A stretch of 51,024 nucleotides of DNA from Candidatus Howiella intestinavium (GCA_904420585.1 CAJFVX010000043.1:1-51024), one strand, 5' to 3'; counted from the stretch's first letter, positions 34,708 to 43,362 are shown. The notes: generated from the sequence alone by a model not told the origin. Made by a program: numbers and translations.

Positions 34708-36186
34708 ATGTCCGGCCCCTCTTTGCACAAAGGCGGCGGGAAGACGGTTATCCGCTCCCACCCCTTTATGATTTTGGCCTATCTGAAGCCCTATCTTTTT
34801 GTGCTCCTGCTGCCGGTGCTGCGGGGGCTGCTTTCCTACGGCCGCAGCGGCGTGCTCTCCCGCCTGATTGTGGGGGAGGCCCTGCTGGCCCTGCTCATTA
34901 CGGCTGTGGCCGTGGCCAAATGGCACCGCTGCCGTCTGACCCTGGAGAAGGGGTATATCCGCATCCGGGAAGGGCTTTTCTTTACCAAGGAGGCCATCAT
35001 CCCAAAGGATAAAATCGCCAGCATGTATCTGGAAATGCGGCCGTTTTTCTGGCTGTTTCACGCCCTGGTGGTCCGGCTGGACACCGAGGCCGGCCGGCCG
35101 GGCAAATCCGACTTTGACCTGATTCTCTCCCGGCGGCATATCCCCGCCCTGCTGGAGCTGCTGCCGCCCAAACCCGACCGGGCCCATCCCGACCCCGGCC
35201 GGCTGCGGCAGTACCACGCCCCCACCCTGAAGATGCTGCTCATGGCGGCGGCCACCTCCTCCTCGGCCACCGGCCTGCTGCTGGCCGCGCCGGTCATCAA
35301 CAAGGCCGGCCAGCTGCTGGGGGCCGGCTTTTCCCAGCGGGTTTACGGCACCCTGACCCAGGCGGCCAGCCGGCTGGAAACCATCATCCCCGCCGGGGCC
35401 AGTATGCTGGCCGTCCTGCTGCTGGCCGGTTTCGCGGTATCCGCCCTGTACGCCTTTGTGACCACCGCCCCCTTCCGGCTGTACATCAAGGGGGACCGCT
35501 TCACCGCCTCTTCCGGCCTCATCGCCCGCCGGCGGACCCTCTTTCGGGCCGAAGCCATCAACGACGTCCTCATCCAGCAGAGCCCCGTCATGGGACTTTT
35601 GCGGCATTACACCGTCAAGGTCAGCGTGGCCGGCTACGGCAAGCGGCGGGGGGAGACGGCGGTGGTCATCCCGGCGGCGGGGAAAAAAGAAATCGGCGGC
35701 CTGCTGGAGGAAATCCTCCCCGACGCCGAAAGCGCCCCCATCGCCCTGCGGCCGCCTCTGCGGGCCCTGCCCCGCTTCCTTGTCTTCCCCATTCTGCTGC
35801 TGGCCGCCATCCCGGCGGCGGCCGCTTTGGCCCTCCGGCTCTTCCCCGCCTTCGGCGGGTTTATCCGCTTTACGGCCGCCGTGCTGCTGGTGCTGCAGCT
35901 GGTTATGGTCTCCTTAAGCCTGCGGCGGTATACAAAGGGCGGCATCACCTTCGGCAGCCGGATTACGGCCTATTCCAGCAAGTGGTTTTCCCTGACCGAA
36001 ATGCGCTGTTCCAGCGACCGGGTGGGGGTCATCCGCCTGCTGCAGTTCCCTCTGGATATCCCCAAAAACCTCTGCCGGGTGCGGGTGACCGTCCGCTCGG
36101 AGAGCGCCCACACCCTGTCGGTCCCCCATCTGGACTACCGGCTGGTAAGAAAGGCATTGGAGGAGGTCTACCGGGTAAAATTCTGA
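34708..36186 (+). CDS. YdbT-like multi-PH-domain membrane protein (DUF304)
   Basis: A 492-residue membrane protein, close to the length of Bacillus YdbT. It alternates pairs of membrane segments (about residues 25-75, 170-255, 350-420) with three bacterial PH domains: CRLTLEKGYIRIREGLFFTKE, FRLYIKGDRFTASSGLIARRR and the C-terminal GITFGSRITAYSSKWFSL. The pattern R/K-aromatic, then xGLxxRR is typical. AAAGGAGG is 6 bases before the ATG. It lies 31 bases after the YdbS-like gene, so they should form a complex; function in this lineage is not known. Confidence 0.85.
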   Translation: MSGPSLHKGGGKTVIRSHPFMILAYLKPYLFVLLLPVLRGLLSYGRSGVLSRLIVGEALLALLITAVAVAKWHRCRLTLEKGYIRIREGLFFTKEAIIPKDKIASMYLEMRPFFWLFHALVVRLDTEAGRPGKSDFDLILSRRHIPALLELLPPKPDRAHPDPGRLRQYHAPTLKMLLMAAATSSSATGLLLAAPVINKAGQLLGAGFSQRVYGTLTQAASRLETIIPAGASMLAVLLLAGFAVSALYAFVTTAPFRLYIKGDRFTASSGLIARRRTLFRAEAINDVLIQQSPVMGLLRHYTVKVSVAGYGKRRGETAVVIPAAGKKEIGGLLEEILPDAESAPIALRPPLRALPRFLVFPILLLAAIPAAAALALRLFPAFGGFIRFTAAVLLVLQLVMVSLSLRRYTKGGITFGSRITAYSSKWFSLTEMRCSSDRVGVIRLLQFPLDIPKNLCRVRVTVRSESAHTLSVPHLDYRLVRKALEEVYRVKF

Positions 36187-36219
36187 CCGGCGGGCCGGGC
36201 AATTTTAAGGTTTGGGCAA

Positions 36220-36248
36220 TTGACCTGAAAGGAAATATAGGGTAAAAT
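36220..36248 (+). promoter_or_regulatory. Promoter of the beta-propeller-like gene
   Basis: TTGACC (36220-36225), a 17-base spacer and TAAAAT (36243-36248). Confidence 0.65.
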
Positions 36249-36326
36249 AGTAAGAAATGAGAGATTTGCGGTTTTCCCGCCGGCTTCGGGCGGGGAAAGA
36301 CATTGATAAAGGGGTTATGTAGCAAA

Positions 36327-37001
36327 ATGAAACGTATCTTTGGCCCGGAAGCCCTGCATCTGCTGCCCATGCCCGGCGGCTTTATCATGGCCACCCAGCA
36401 GAACGCCTACGACGACAAGGTGGTGGTCGCCTATAAAATGGTCAACTTCGAAAGCGGTTCCATGAACCCGGTGACCCGCAACGTCTATCTGCTGACCAAG
36501 TTCGGCAACAACTTCAAGGCCTGCGAAAAGCAGCTGCGGGATTACTTAAACTGCAAAACCGCCATGCTGGACGAGGGGCGGCTCTTCGCCGTCTACCCCG
36601 ACGGCACGGCCAAAATCCTGGATAAGGACGCCAGGGTGGAGTGGCAGGGCACCCTGAAATACCGGGACTACGGCCCGGCCGACGCGGTGGTGCACGGGCA
36701 TACCCTGTGGGCCTCCTTCCCCGAGAACAACGCCCTCATCCGCTTCAACCTGCGCACCATGCGGGAGGAGCTGCGCATCGGCGGCGGCAGCGGCTCGGCC
36801 TTCTCGGCCCCCGAGGGCCTCTGGGTGGCCGACGGGGACAATATGCTGGTCTGCAACCCCGGCAACCAGAAGATTTTGGAGGTCAACCTGAAATCGTACA
36901 CCGTGTACGACTACGCCGAGTTTGAGGAGCCGGTGCGGCAGTATATCAAAATCGGCGGCAGCGAAATCGTACTGCTGGATTCGGGCGTATACCGTCTGTA
37001 G
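36327..37001 (+). CDS. Conserved protein of unknown function, beta-propeller-like
   Basis: A 224-residue cytoplasmic protein without signal or membrane segments. It has short repeated strands such as MLDEGRLFAVYPDGTAKILD, VVHGHTLWASFPENNALIRFNLRTM and GLWVADGDNMLVCNPGNQKILEVNL, the look of part of an NHL/YVTN-type propeller. The function is unknown. The ATG at 36327 is used; the AAGGGG is somewhat far (13 bases), and a TTG at 36303 would add eight residues. It has its own promoter and a terminator, so it is a single-gene unit. Confidence 0.6.
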   Translation: MKRIFGPEALHLLPMPGGFIMATQQNAYDDKVVVAYKMVNFESGSMNPVTRNVYLLTKFGNNFKACEKQLRDYLNCKTAMLDEGRLFAVYPDGTAKILDKDARVEWQGTLKYRDYGPADAVVHGHTLWASFPENNALIRFNLRTMREELRIGGGSGSAFSAPEGLWVADGDNMLVCNPGNQKILEVNLKSYTVYDYAEFEEPVRQYIKIGGSEIVLLDSGVYRL

Positions 37002-37016
37002 GCAAACCGCTTATGC

Positions 37017-37053
37017 AGCCGGCCGGGCAGGGCATGCTTGTCCGGCTTTTTTC
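37017..37053 (+). terminator. Intrinsic terminator between the propeller-like gene and the next
   Basis: An AGCCGG stem closing with CCGGCT and followed by TTTTTT, with further pairing inside the loop. Confidence 0.65.
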
Positions 37054-37070
37054 TTTGGGAGGATTCTTTT

Positions 37071-37982
37071 ATGCGACATATTTTTCAGCTGGCGGGAGCC
37101 CTGGGGCTCTGCGCCTGCCTCGCTTTTTCGGGCGGCTGCGAACTGCCCATACCGAATGACGACAGCGGCCAGGCCCCGGCGGAAGGGCAGCTTTCGGCCA
37201 TTTTCCTGGACGTGGGCCAGGCCGATGCCGCCCTGTTTACCTTCCCCGACGGGCGGCATATGCTGGTGGACGGGGGCAACAATAACGACGGGGAAAAAAT
37301 CTGCGATTACCTGCGGGAGGCCGGGGTGGAGCGCCTGGAATACATGGTGGCCACCCATCCCCACGAGGACCACATCGGCGGGCTGGATGACGTGCTGGAG
37401 CAATTCCAGGTGGACAACGTCTACGCCCCGGTGCTGGACGACGGCGACGTCCCCACCACCAAAACCTATGAGGATTTTCTGACCGCCGTAGAGGCGGAGG
37501 GCTGCGGGCTGACGCCGGCGGCCGCCGGGGACAGGCTGCTGGAGGAATCCGGCTTATCCGTAGAGGTCTTGAGCCCGGCGGGCAGCGGGTATAGCGAGCT
37601 CAACGACTATTCCATCGTCCTGCGGGTGGACTTTGGCCAGACCAGCTGGCTGCTCACCGGCGACGCCGAGGCCTTGGTGGAGGAAGAAATGCTGGAGGGC
37701 GGCTATGATATGTCGGCCGACCTTTTAAAGGTGGGGCACCACGGCAGCGACAGCTCTTCTTCCGCCGCCTTCTTGCAGCAGGTTAAACCTACCAACGCCG
37801 TCATCAGCTGCGGGACGGACAATTCCTACGGCCATCCCCACGAGAGCACCCTGGAAGCCCTGGAAGACATAGGCGCCAACCTCTGGCGCACCGACCTGCA
37901 GGGCAGCATCCGGGCGGTGTCCGACGGGACGGAAACCAAAGTGGAAGCCGACCCCACCGTCTGCTGCGACGGCAGCCGGTAA
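37071..37982 (+). CDS. ComEC-like metallo-beta-lactamase lipoprotein
   Basis: A 303-residue lipoprotein: signal MRHIFQLAGALGLCACLAFSGGC with lipidated C23, then a metallo-beta-lactamase domain like that of ComEC. Metal ligands H96, H98, D100 and H101 are in THPHEDHIGG; later ligands are in LTGDAE and VGHHGSDSS. The stand-alone extracellular domain without ComEC membrane channel occurs in many clostridia; it may be a nuclease or other phosphodiesterase at the surface. GGGAGGA is 8 bases before the ATG at 37071. tcdA follows 22 bases downstream. Confidence 0.85.
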   Translation: MRHIFQLAGALGLCACLAFSGGCELPIPNDDSGQAPAEGQLSAIFLDVGQADAALFTFPDGRHMLVDGGNNNDGEKICDYLREAGVERLEYMVATHPHEDHIGGLDDVLEQFQVDNVYAPVLDDGDVPTTKTYEDFLTAVEAEGCGLTPAAAGDRLLEESGLSVEVLSPAGSGYSELNDYSIVLRVDFGQTSWLLTGDAEALVEEEMLEGGYDMSADLLKVGHHGSDSSSSAAFLQQVKPTNAVISCGTDNSYGHPHESTLEALEDIGANLWRTDLQGSIRAVSDGTETKVEADPTVCCDGSR

Positions 37983-38004
37983 GGCAGCAGAAAGGAGGTC
38001 CCGG

Positions 38005-38751
38005 ATGCGGCCGGAATTTTCGCGCAGCGCCATGCTGCTGGGAGAAGAAAATATAGAAAAGCTGGCCCAAAAGCGGGTGGCCGTCTTCGGCCTGGGGGGC
38101 GTGGGCTCCTTTGCCGCCGAGGCCCTGGCCCGCACCGGCGTGGGCAGGTTCCGGCTGGTGGACGGGGACACGGTCTGCGCCACCAACATCAACCGGCAGC
38201 TCATCGCCGACCAGGACACGGTGGGCCAGCCCAAGGCCGCCGTTATGGCCGGGCGCATCCTGCGCATCAACCCGGAAGCCGAAATCGACGCCCGGCAGGT
38301 CTTTTACCTGCCCGGGGAGGGGGAAGACCTGCTGGCCGGCTGCGATTACGTCATCGACGCGGTGGATACGGTGGCCGCCAAGCTGTCCCTGGCCGAGGAC
38401 TGCTTTCGCCGGGGCATCCCCCTTATCAGCGCCATGGGGGCGGGCAACAAGACCGACCCCACCCGCTTCCGGGTGGCCGACATCTTTGAAACGTCGGTCT
38501 GCCCCCTCTGCCGGGTCATGCGCCGGGAATTAAAACGCCGGGGCGTCCCCCGGCTGAAGGTGATCTATTCCGATGAGGAGCCTTTAACCCCCGGGCCGCC
38601 CCTTGCCTGCGGCGACTGCCGCCGCTGCCCGGCGGCGGATACCCCCAAGGCCGCCGGCGGCAAACGGCAGACGCCGGGGAGCCTTGCCTTTGTCCCGTCG
38701 GTCTGCGGGCTGCTGGCCGCCCGGGAAGCCGTCTTCGATTTGCTGAAATAA
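38005..38751 (+). CDS. tcdA: tRNA threonylcarbamoyladenosine dehydratase TcdA (ThiF family)
   Basis: A 248-residue E1-like ATP-dependent enzyme that cyclises t6A to ct6A in tRNAs reading ANN codons. The nucleotide-binding GLGGVGS is at residues 29-35, the DGDTVCATNINRQ loop follows and ATP-binding Arg/Lys residues are in RQLIADQDTVGQPK. C-terminal cysteines (CPLCRVM, CGDCRRC) look like a zinc site or the cysteines seen in TcdA paralogues. AAAGGAGG lies 6 bases before the ATG. MoeB/ThiF are less likely because no thiamine or molybdopterin genes are near. Confidence 0.9.
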   Translation: MRPEFSRSAMLLGEENIEKLAQKRVAVFGLGGVGSFAAEALARTGVGRFRLVDGDTVCATNINRQLIADQDTVGQPKAAVMAGRILRINPEAEIDARQVFYLPGEGEDLLAGCDYVIDAVDTVAAKLSLAEDCFRRGIPLISAMGAGNKTDPTRFRVADIFETSVCPLCRVMRRELKRRGVPRLKVIYSDEEPLTPGPPLACGDCRRCPAADTPKAAGGKRQTPGSLAFVPSVCGLLAAREAVFDLLK

Positions 38752-38810
38752 TCGCCGGATACGGGGCATATGGTACTGTATCCCTTCATCATCTAAAAGA
38801 GGTGTCCGCT

Positions 38811-39647
38811 ATGCAGATACATTTTAACGGGCCCGTCACCTTCCATGAGGAGGCCGGCCCCTGTTACTTCACCTTCCCCGCCCTGGAGGAAACCGGCCTC
38901 TGCCGCCACGCCTTCTCCACCCGCCTGGGGGGCGTCAGCCGGGGGCAGTACGCCTCTTTAAGCCTCAGCTTTTTCATGGGGGATGAACGGGAGGCGGTAT
39001 ATGAAAACTTCCGGCGGATTTGCGGGGCCATCGGGGTGGATGAAGAAAAGCTGGTCTTCGGCTGCCAGACCCACAGCGCCAACGTGCGGGTGGTCACCGC
39101 CGCCGACGCCGGCAAGGGCATCCTCCGCCAGCGGGATTACACCGACGTGGACGGGCTGGTGACCAATGTGCCCGGCCTGCCCCTCTGCACCCTCTACGCC
39201 GACTGCGTGCCCCTGCTGTTCTTAGACCCGGTCAAGGGGGTAGTGGGCTGCTCCCACGCGGGCTGGCGGGGGACGGCCGCCGCCATCGGCCGCCGGACGG
39301 TGGAGGTGATGCAGGAAACCTACGGCAGCCGGCCGGCCGACATCCTGGCCTGCATCGCCCCCTCCATCGGCCCCTGCTGCTACGAGGTGGACGAACCCCT
39401 GCGGGCCGCCTTCTCCTCCATTCCCGACGTATCCCCGGAGGGGCTGCTGCAGCCCAAGGGGGAGGGCAAATATATGCTGAACCTGTGGGAAACCAACCGG
39501 CGGGTGCTGCTGGCCGCAGGCCTGCTGCCCGAGCACATCACGGTGGCCGGCATCTGCACCTGCTGCCATGCCGACATCTTCCATTCCCACCGGGCCACAG
39601 CCGGCCATCGGGGAAGCCTTGCGGCCATCATCGCCCTGAAAGAATAG
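38811..39647 (+). CDS. pgeF: Purine nucleoside phosphorylase/polyphenol oxidase-family protein (YfiH/PgeF)
   Basis: A 278-residue YfiH/DUF152 protein. The family has been tied to purine nucleoside cleavage, to laccase activity and to peptidoglycan editing; the true role here cannot be told. Signatures: FGCQTHSANVR, DGLVTNVPGLPLCTLYADCVP, the catalytic SHAGWRGT and CIAPSIGPCCYEV, ending CTCCHADIFHSHR. The zinc-type ligands His and Cys (QTHSAN, ADCVP, HAGW) are present. ATG 38811 has AAAAGAGG at 8 bases. Confidence 0.9.
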   Translation: MQIHFNGPVTFHEEAGPCYFTFPALEETGLCRHAFSTRLGGVSRGQYASLSLSFFMGDEREAVYENFRRICGAIGVDEEKLVFGCQTHSANVRVVTAADAGKGILRQRDYTDVDGLVTNVPGLPLCTLYADCVPLLFLDPVKGVVGCSHAGWRGTAAAIGRRTVEVMQETYGSRPADILACIAPSIGPCCYEVDEPLRAAFSSIPDVSPEGLLQPKGEGKYMLNLWETNRRVLLAAGLLPEHITVAGICTCCHADIFHSHRATAGHRGSLAAIIALKE

Positions 39648-39692
39648 GGCTGCTTTGTCCCGGAAACTTTTGGGGCCCATACAGCACAACAG

Positions 39693-39736
39693 AAAAGCCG
39701 GTTTGCGGTGTTCCATCATCTGCAAACCGGCTTTTT
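39693..39736 (+). terminator. Bidirectional terminator between pgeF and ldh
   Basis: Perfect 14-base arms AAAAGCCGGTTTGC and GCAAACCGGCTTTT (39693-39706, 39722-39735), with T-rich sequence on the + strand and an A-run before it; serves both convergent genes. Confidence 0.85.
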
Positions 39737-39754
39737 ATATTATAGATTCTCCTG

Positions 39755-40708
39755 TCAGTCCAGCCGCAGGCCGGCGTAGCTCTCCTGCAGGGTGGCGCAG
39801 GAGCGGTCAAAGGCCTGCTGCTCCTCCTCGGTCAGGGACATGGTCAGCACCTTCTGTACGCCGTTGCGGCCCACGATGCAGGGCACCCCGGCGAATACAC
39901 CGCTCTGCCCGTACTCCCCCCGGAGCATGGCCGACACGGTCAGCACACTGCTTTCGTCCCCCAGCACCGCCTTGGTGATGCGCACCATGGCCATGCCGAT
40001 GCCGTAGTAGGTGGCCCGCTTGGCCTTGATGATCTTCTGGGCCGCCTCCCTTACCTCCACCGAGATTTTCTCCAGCTCCTTATCGCAGAAGCGGCCTCCC
40101 GACTGCGCGCAGATTTCCTGTACCGGCTTGGTGCCCAGCATGGCCTGGGACCAGGGGACAAATTCGCTGTCCCCGTGCTCGCCCATGACGTAGGCGTGCA
40201 TATTGCGGGGGTCTACGCCGAAGTATTCCCCCAGCAGATACCGCAGCCGGGCGGTGTCCAGGGCCGTGCCGGTGCCCAGCACCCGGCGGGGGTTGAAGCC
40301 GGACAGGGCGCAGGTAACCCGGGTCATGATGTCCACCGGGTTGGTGGCCACCAGGAAAATGCCGTTGAAGCCCGATTCGGCCACCGGATCCACAATGGAG
40401 CGGAAAACCTCGGTATTCCGCTGGAGCAGGTCCAGCCGGGATTCCTCCGGCTTCTGGGCCACGCCGGCGCAGATGGCCACAATATCCGCATTGGCGCAGT
40501 CCTTGTAGTCCCCTGCGTAGATTTTCATACGGGCCGATGAAAAGGCCAGGCCGTGGTTTAAATCCATGGCCTCCCCCATGGCCCGCTCCTTATCCAGGTC
40601 GATGAGCACCAGCTCGTCGCAGGCGTTCTGGTTGAGCAGGGCGTAGGCATAACTCATCCCCACCATGCCGGTGCCGATTAAAACTACCTTCCGATTATCC
40701 GCCAACAT
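39755..40708 (-). CDS. ldh: L-lactate dehydrogenase
   Basis: A 317-residue NAD-dependent dehydrogenase that reduces pyruvate to L-lactate. The N-terminus has the Rossmann motif VVLIGTGMVGMSYA; the substrate arginine is in QKPEESRLDLLQRN, and the catalytic His is in VMGEHGDSEFVPW. Q/R at the substrate-specific loop (CAGVAQKPEESR) supports lactate rather than malate. AGGAGG is 8 bases before the start. Its NADH use complements Rnf and FucO in redox balance. Confidence 0.95.
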   Translation of the reverse strand: MLADNRKVVLIGTGMVGMSYAYALLNQNACDELVLIDLDKERAMGEAMDLNHGLAFSSARMKIYAGDYKDCANADIVAICAGVAQKPEESRLDLLQRNTEVFRSIVDPVAESGFNGIFLVATNPVDIMTRVTCALSGFNPRRVLGTGTALDTARLRYLLGEYFGVDPRNMHAYVMGEHGDSEFVPWSQAMLGTKPVQEICAQSGGRFCDKELEKISVEVREAAQKIIKAKRATYYGIGMAMVRITKAVLGDESSVLTVSAMLRGEYGQSGVFAGVPCIVGRNGVQKVLTMSLTEEEQQAFDRSCATLQESYAGLRLD

Positions 40709-40763
40709 ACCGTCGACCTCCTTACATTTCTTTTACAGTTTGCCCCAAAGGGGCCTGACTATC

Positions 40764-40799
40764 ATTGTATATTGTTTATTTTTCCCGGTCAAGGGAAAA
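40764..40799 (-). promoter_or_regulatory. ldh promoter with dyad around the -35 box
   Basis: Minus strand TTGACC (40792-40787), a 17-base spacer and TACAAT (40769-40764). The -35 hexamer is exactly enclosed by 7-base inverted repeats TTTTCCC and GGGAAAA (40799-40793 and 40786-40780), a likely operator. It does not match the Rex consensus I know. Confidence 0.6.
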
Positions 40800-40802
40800 T
40801 CA

Positions 40803-40838
40803 AAATGAAAAAGCAGCCGCTGCAGCGCGGCTGCTTTT
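40803..40838 (-). terminator. Terminator after the universal stress protein gene
   Basis: 12-base arms AAAAGCAGCCGC and GCGGCTGCTTTT (40809-40820, 40827-40838); T-rich in the minus direction. The 160 bases between it and the gene at 41001 contain small GC hairpins and no gene. Confidence 0.7.
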
Positions 40839-41000
40839 CCGGAGGAAAAAAGAGAGAGAGAAAGGTATTAGCTGGCTTGTGCGGGGCCCAAAGCCCCGCC
40901 ATCTATATAGAAACCGTTCACATACGGCGCGCCCTTGGCTTTTCATTGCCCTCGGGCGCCCTTTCGGGATGCCGCCGCTGCGCACGGGTTCTGGCTCCTC

Positions 41001-41465
41001 TTACGCCGTGGTACGGCTGACGCGGGATGTACGGGAATAGTCGCTCCCGCCTGCGCCGGCCAGGGTCATGGCCGCAGGCATGGTGCAGACAATGCCGTCC
41101 CCTACCATGGAAACCGGTATGCTGCCGGTGAGGATACTGACCTGGCTGACAAAATCGTTGACGCCGTCGGCCGCGCCGGTGATGATGTGCATGACATCGT
41201 TTTCCAGGGCGTGCTGGGCCAGACGGGCCGCGGGCTTGTCGCTGTAGTATATGGTGATTTCACAGCCGGTGTCCTTGGACAGCTGGTATAAACACTTCAT
41301 GGCTTCGGCCCGCTGCTCGGCTTCCATCTTCTTGGGCTGCACGGTCACAACCTGCAAAGCCGTATCCAGATGCCGGGCCATATCTAAACCGGTTCGGATG
41401 ATTTTCTGGCAGGCAGACTGCGCTGTAATGCAGGCGAGGATGGGTCTGCCGCTCTTGTTCAACAT
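41001..41465 (-). CDS. Universal stress protein-like (UspA-fold) protein
   Basis: A 154-residue protein of the HUP/USP fold. It starts RPILACITAQSACQKIIRTGLDMAR, the beta1-alpha1 of USP and KdpD-type USP domains, followed by LQVVTVQPKK and DVMHIITGAAD as beta4. The typical G-x2-G-x9-G(S/T) ATP loop is only partly visible (ITGAADGV...), so nucleotide binding is uncertain. AAGGAGG is 8 bases before the ATG. A role in stress or K+ sensing is possible. The last 30 residues are low-complexity and may be disordered. Confidence 0.65.
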   Translation of the reverse strand: MLNKSGRPILACITAQSACQKIIRTGLDMARHLDTALQVVTVQPKKMEAEQRAEAMKCLYQLSKDTGCEITIYYSDKPAARLAQHALENDVMHIITGAADGVNDFVSQVSILTGSIPVSMVGDGIVCTMPAAMTLAGAGGSDYSRTSRVSRTTA

Positions 41466-41612
41466 GTGATCCGCCTCCTTACTGTTATGTGGTACCTGGG
41501 GGCTTTTCCCTTGGTACGTGTTGTATTATATCCGGCAAGTGTAGCCGATTTGGGACTATTTGTTGTACAAATTGTGAATATTTCCTAAAAGAAAAACTAC
41601 AATCTTTACAGG

Positions 41613-41642
41613 TTGTAACTTCTGTTATTTTTATGCTATAAT
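41613..41642 (+). promoter_or_regulatory. Promoter of the rubredoxin gene
   Basis: TTGTAA (41613-41618), an 18-base spacer and consensus TATAAT (41637-41642). An imperfect dyad TACAA...TTGTA lies over the -35 (about 41598-41617). The 41466-41600 stretch holds AT-rich control sequence of the divergent USP gene. Confidence 0.6.
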
Positions 41643-41714
41643 GGGGATACTATCCAAAGCATCCCCGCCGCGCGCTGCGGCGGACAATACATTTTTACAA
41701 CGGAGGTAACGATT

Positions 41715-41876
41715 ATGGCAAAGTATGTATGTTTGGTCTGCGGATACGAATACGATCCGGAGGTCGGCGATCCCGATGGCGGCATTGCCCCCGGCACTGC
41801 CTTTGAAGACATCCCCGACGATTGGGTCTGCCCGGTCTGCGGGGTCGGCAAGGACCAGTTTGAAGAGCAGGCTTAA
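41715..41876 (+). CDS. Rubredoxin
   Basis: A 53-residue rubredoxin, complete: starts [18 protein letters not shown] and ends in [18 protein letters not shown]. The four iron ligands are C6, C9, C39 and C42 in the standard CxxC pairs, and the aromatic core (Y4, Y11, Y13, F30, W37) is intact. It is a cytoplasmic one-electron carrier, in anaerobes often feeding oxygen or peroxide reductases (rubrerythrin, flavodiiron proteins); none is in the window. GGAGG is 8 bases before the ATG. The codon use matches the neighbours. Shielded by its own promoter and terminator. Confidence 0.96.
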   Translation: MAKYVCLVCGYEYDPEVGDPDGGIAPGTAFEDIPDDWVCPVCGVGKDQFEEQA

Positions 41877-41908
41877 GCAGCGTTTGTGAACCAATCCGGC
41901 AAACTTCC

Positions 41909-41942
41909 ACATCCGCCCTTTCCCGGGCGGATGTTTTCTTTT
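41909..41942 (+). terminator. Intrinsic terminator of the rubredoxin gene
   Basis: Perfect 10-base arms ACATCCGCCC and GGGCGGATGT, six-base loop, then TTTTCTTTT. Confidence 0.88.
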
Positions 41943-42106
41943 ATGTCTTTTCCGGCGCGGCTTTACCCGGCCGCAAAGTGCCTCCCCGGCCGGTCTTCTT
42001 CCTCCCTCCGGCGTGCACCCTCCATTATATATCCGGCCGGCCGCTTTTTCTGCCGCAGACGGTCGGCGGATTTTGCCGTATCCCCCCGCCTTTTGCCGGC
42101 ATCCCC

Positions 42107-42637
42107 TCACAGGCTGCCCGGAAAGAGCAGCCGCACCGCCACACCGCTGAGCAGGGCGGCGGCGCCGTCGGCCAGCAGGGCCGCCAGCAGGGTGTACCGG
42201 ATGCGGCTGACCCCGCAGGCCCCGTAGTAGACCGCCACGGTGTAAAAGGTGGTCTCGCTGGAGCCGCACAGGACGGCCGCCGTCCGGCCGGCCAGAGTGT
42301 CGGGGCCTGCGCTGCTTAAAATCCTGTCCAGCAGCACAAGGGAGCCGCTGCCCGACACCGGCCGCAGCAGGACCATGGGCAAAACCTGGCGGGGTATCCC
42401 CAAAAAGTCGGTGACGGGGGACAGGGCGGCGGACAGCACATCCATGGCGCCTGAAGCCTTGAACATCTCCACGGCTGCAATCAGTCCCACCAGGGAGGGG
42501 ATGATGCCCACAAGGGAGGAAAGCCCTCCCTTGGCCCCCTCCAGAAAGGCGTCGAAGAGCCGGACACCTTTGCAGAGCCCCATAACCAGGATAAGCCCGA
42601 TGATGACCGGCACCGCCCATGCGCCGATTACCTGCAT
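42107..42637 (-). CDS. spmB: Spore maturation protein B
   Basis: A 176-residue membrane protein of the nucleoside-recognition (Gate) domain family, the normal SpmB length. Features: WAVPVIIGLILVMGLCKGVRLFDAFLEGAKGGL, IIPSLVGLIAAVEMFKASGA, and RPVSGSGSLVLLD and CGSSETTFYTVAVYYGACG, which are the family signatures. SpmA and SpmB are needed for full spore-core dehydration in Bacillus and Clostridium. The start overlaps the end of spmA by 10 bases. Confidence 0.93.
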   Translation of the reverse strand: MQVIGAWAVPVIIGLILVMGLCKGVRLFDAFLEGAKGGLSSLVGIIPSLVGLIAAVEMFKASGAMDVLSAALSPVTDFLGIPRQVLPMVLLRPVSGSGSLVLLDRILSSAGPDTLAGRTAAVLCGSSETTFYTVAVYYGACGVSRIRYTLLAALLADGAAALLSGVAVRLLFPGSL

Positions 42638-43227
42638 ATCCGGGCCCTCCTTTCCGCCCGGGCGGCCAGCAGGCGGTTTAATACCTGCCCCACTATGAGG
42701 GCGGACAGGGATACTAGCCAGACCGCCGGCATGATGTCCATGGGATTTGCGCTGCCGTACTTGGCCCGCAGGCCGGCGATGGTGGTGGGGATTAACTGGA
42801 TGGAGGCCGTATTGAGCACCACAAAGGTGATCATGTTCCGGCTGGCGGTATCCTTTAAGGGGTTCTCCTCCTGAAGCCGGCGCATGGCTTCCATGCCGAA
42901 GGGGGTGGCCGCGTTGCCCAGCCCCAGCAGGTTGGCCGATACGTTCATGGAGATGGCCCTCGCCGCGGAGCTCTTTGGATCCATCCCCGGGAACAGGAGG
43001 CGCAGTAAGGGGGATAAGGCCCGGCTGATAAGCCCCGTCAGCCCCGCCCGCTCGGCCACCTGCATCAGCCCGCCCCAGACCATCATCACCGCCGCCAGGG
43101 TCAGCGTCATTTCCACCGCCGCCGCTCCCCCGCTGTATACCGCCTCGGTCACCTGCTGCATATGGCCCGTGCAGGCGCCAAAGACAATGGATACCAGAAT
43201 CAGACCGCCCCAGACATAATTCATCAT
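42628..43227 (-). CDS. spmA: Spore maturation protein A
   Basis: A 199-residue partner of SpmB, also a Gate-domain membrane protein: MNYVWGGLILVSIVFG, MTLTLAAVMMVWGGLMQVAERAGL, the SMNVSANLLGLGNAATPFGMEAM core and NTASIQLIPTTIAGLRA. Two adjacent ATGs are possible starts; GGGAGG lies about 13 bases upstream. The pair is on the minus strand, divergent from the AbrB-type gene. It argues for an endospore-forming ancestry, although the pair can persist in non-sporulating clostridia. Confidence 0.93.
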   Translation of the reverse strand: MMNYVWGGLILVSIVFGACTGHMQQVTEAVYSGGAAAVEMTLTLAAVMMVWGGLMQVAERAGLTGLISRALSPLLRLLFPGMDPKSSAARAISMNVSANLLGLGNAATPFGMEAMRRLQEENPLKDTASRNMITFVVLNTASIQLIPTTIAGLRAKYGSANPMDIMPAVWLVSLSALIVGQVLNRLLAARAERRARICR

Positions 43228-43362
43228 ACGCCGACCCGTCCTCCCAATTTACAACAAGTAAAGTTTTTTACCCCTTAAACGCCTAACCTCTTCCCCACTC
43301 ATTCTATGTTTCCAATATTTGTATTATACCGCCAGGAATTGTAAAAAAATGTAATATTTCTA

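Noticed and set aside
34232-34771. ATG-initiated 179-codon frame near the YdbS-like gene
   Set aside because: The ATG abuts the ribosome site and the product (Gly/Pro/Arg-rich, no domain) is out of frame with the PH-domain protein.
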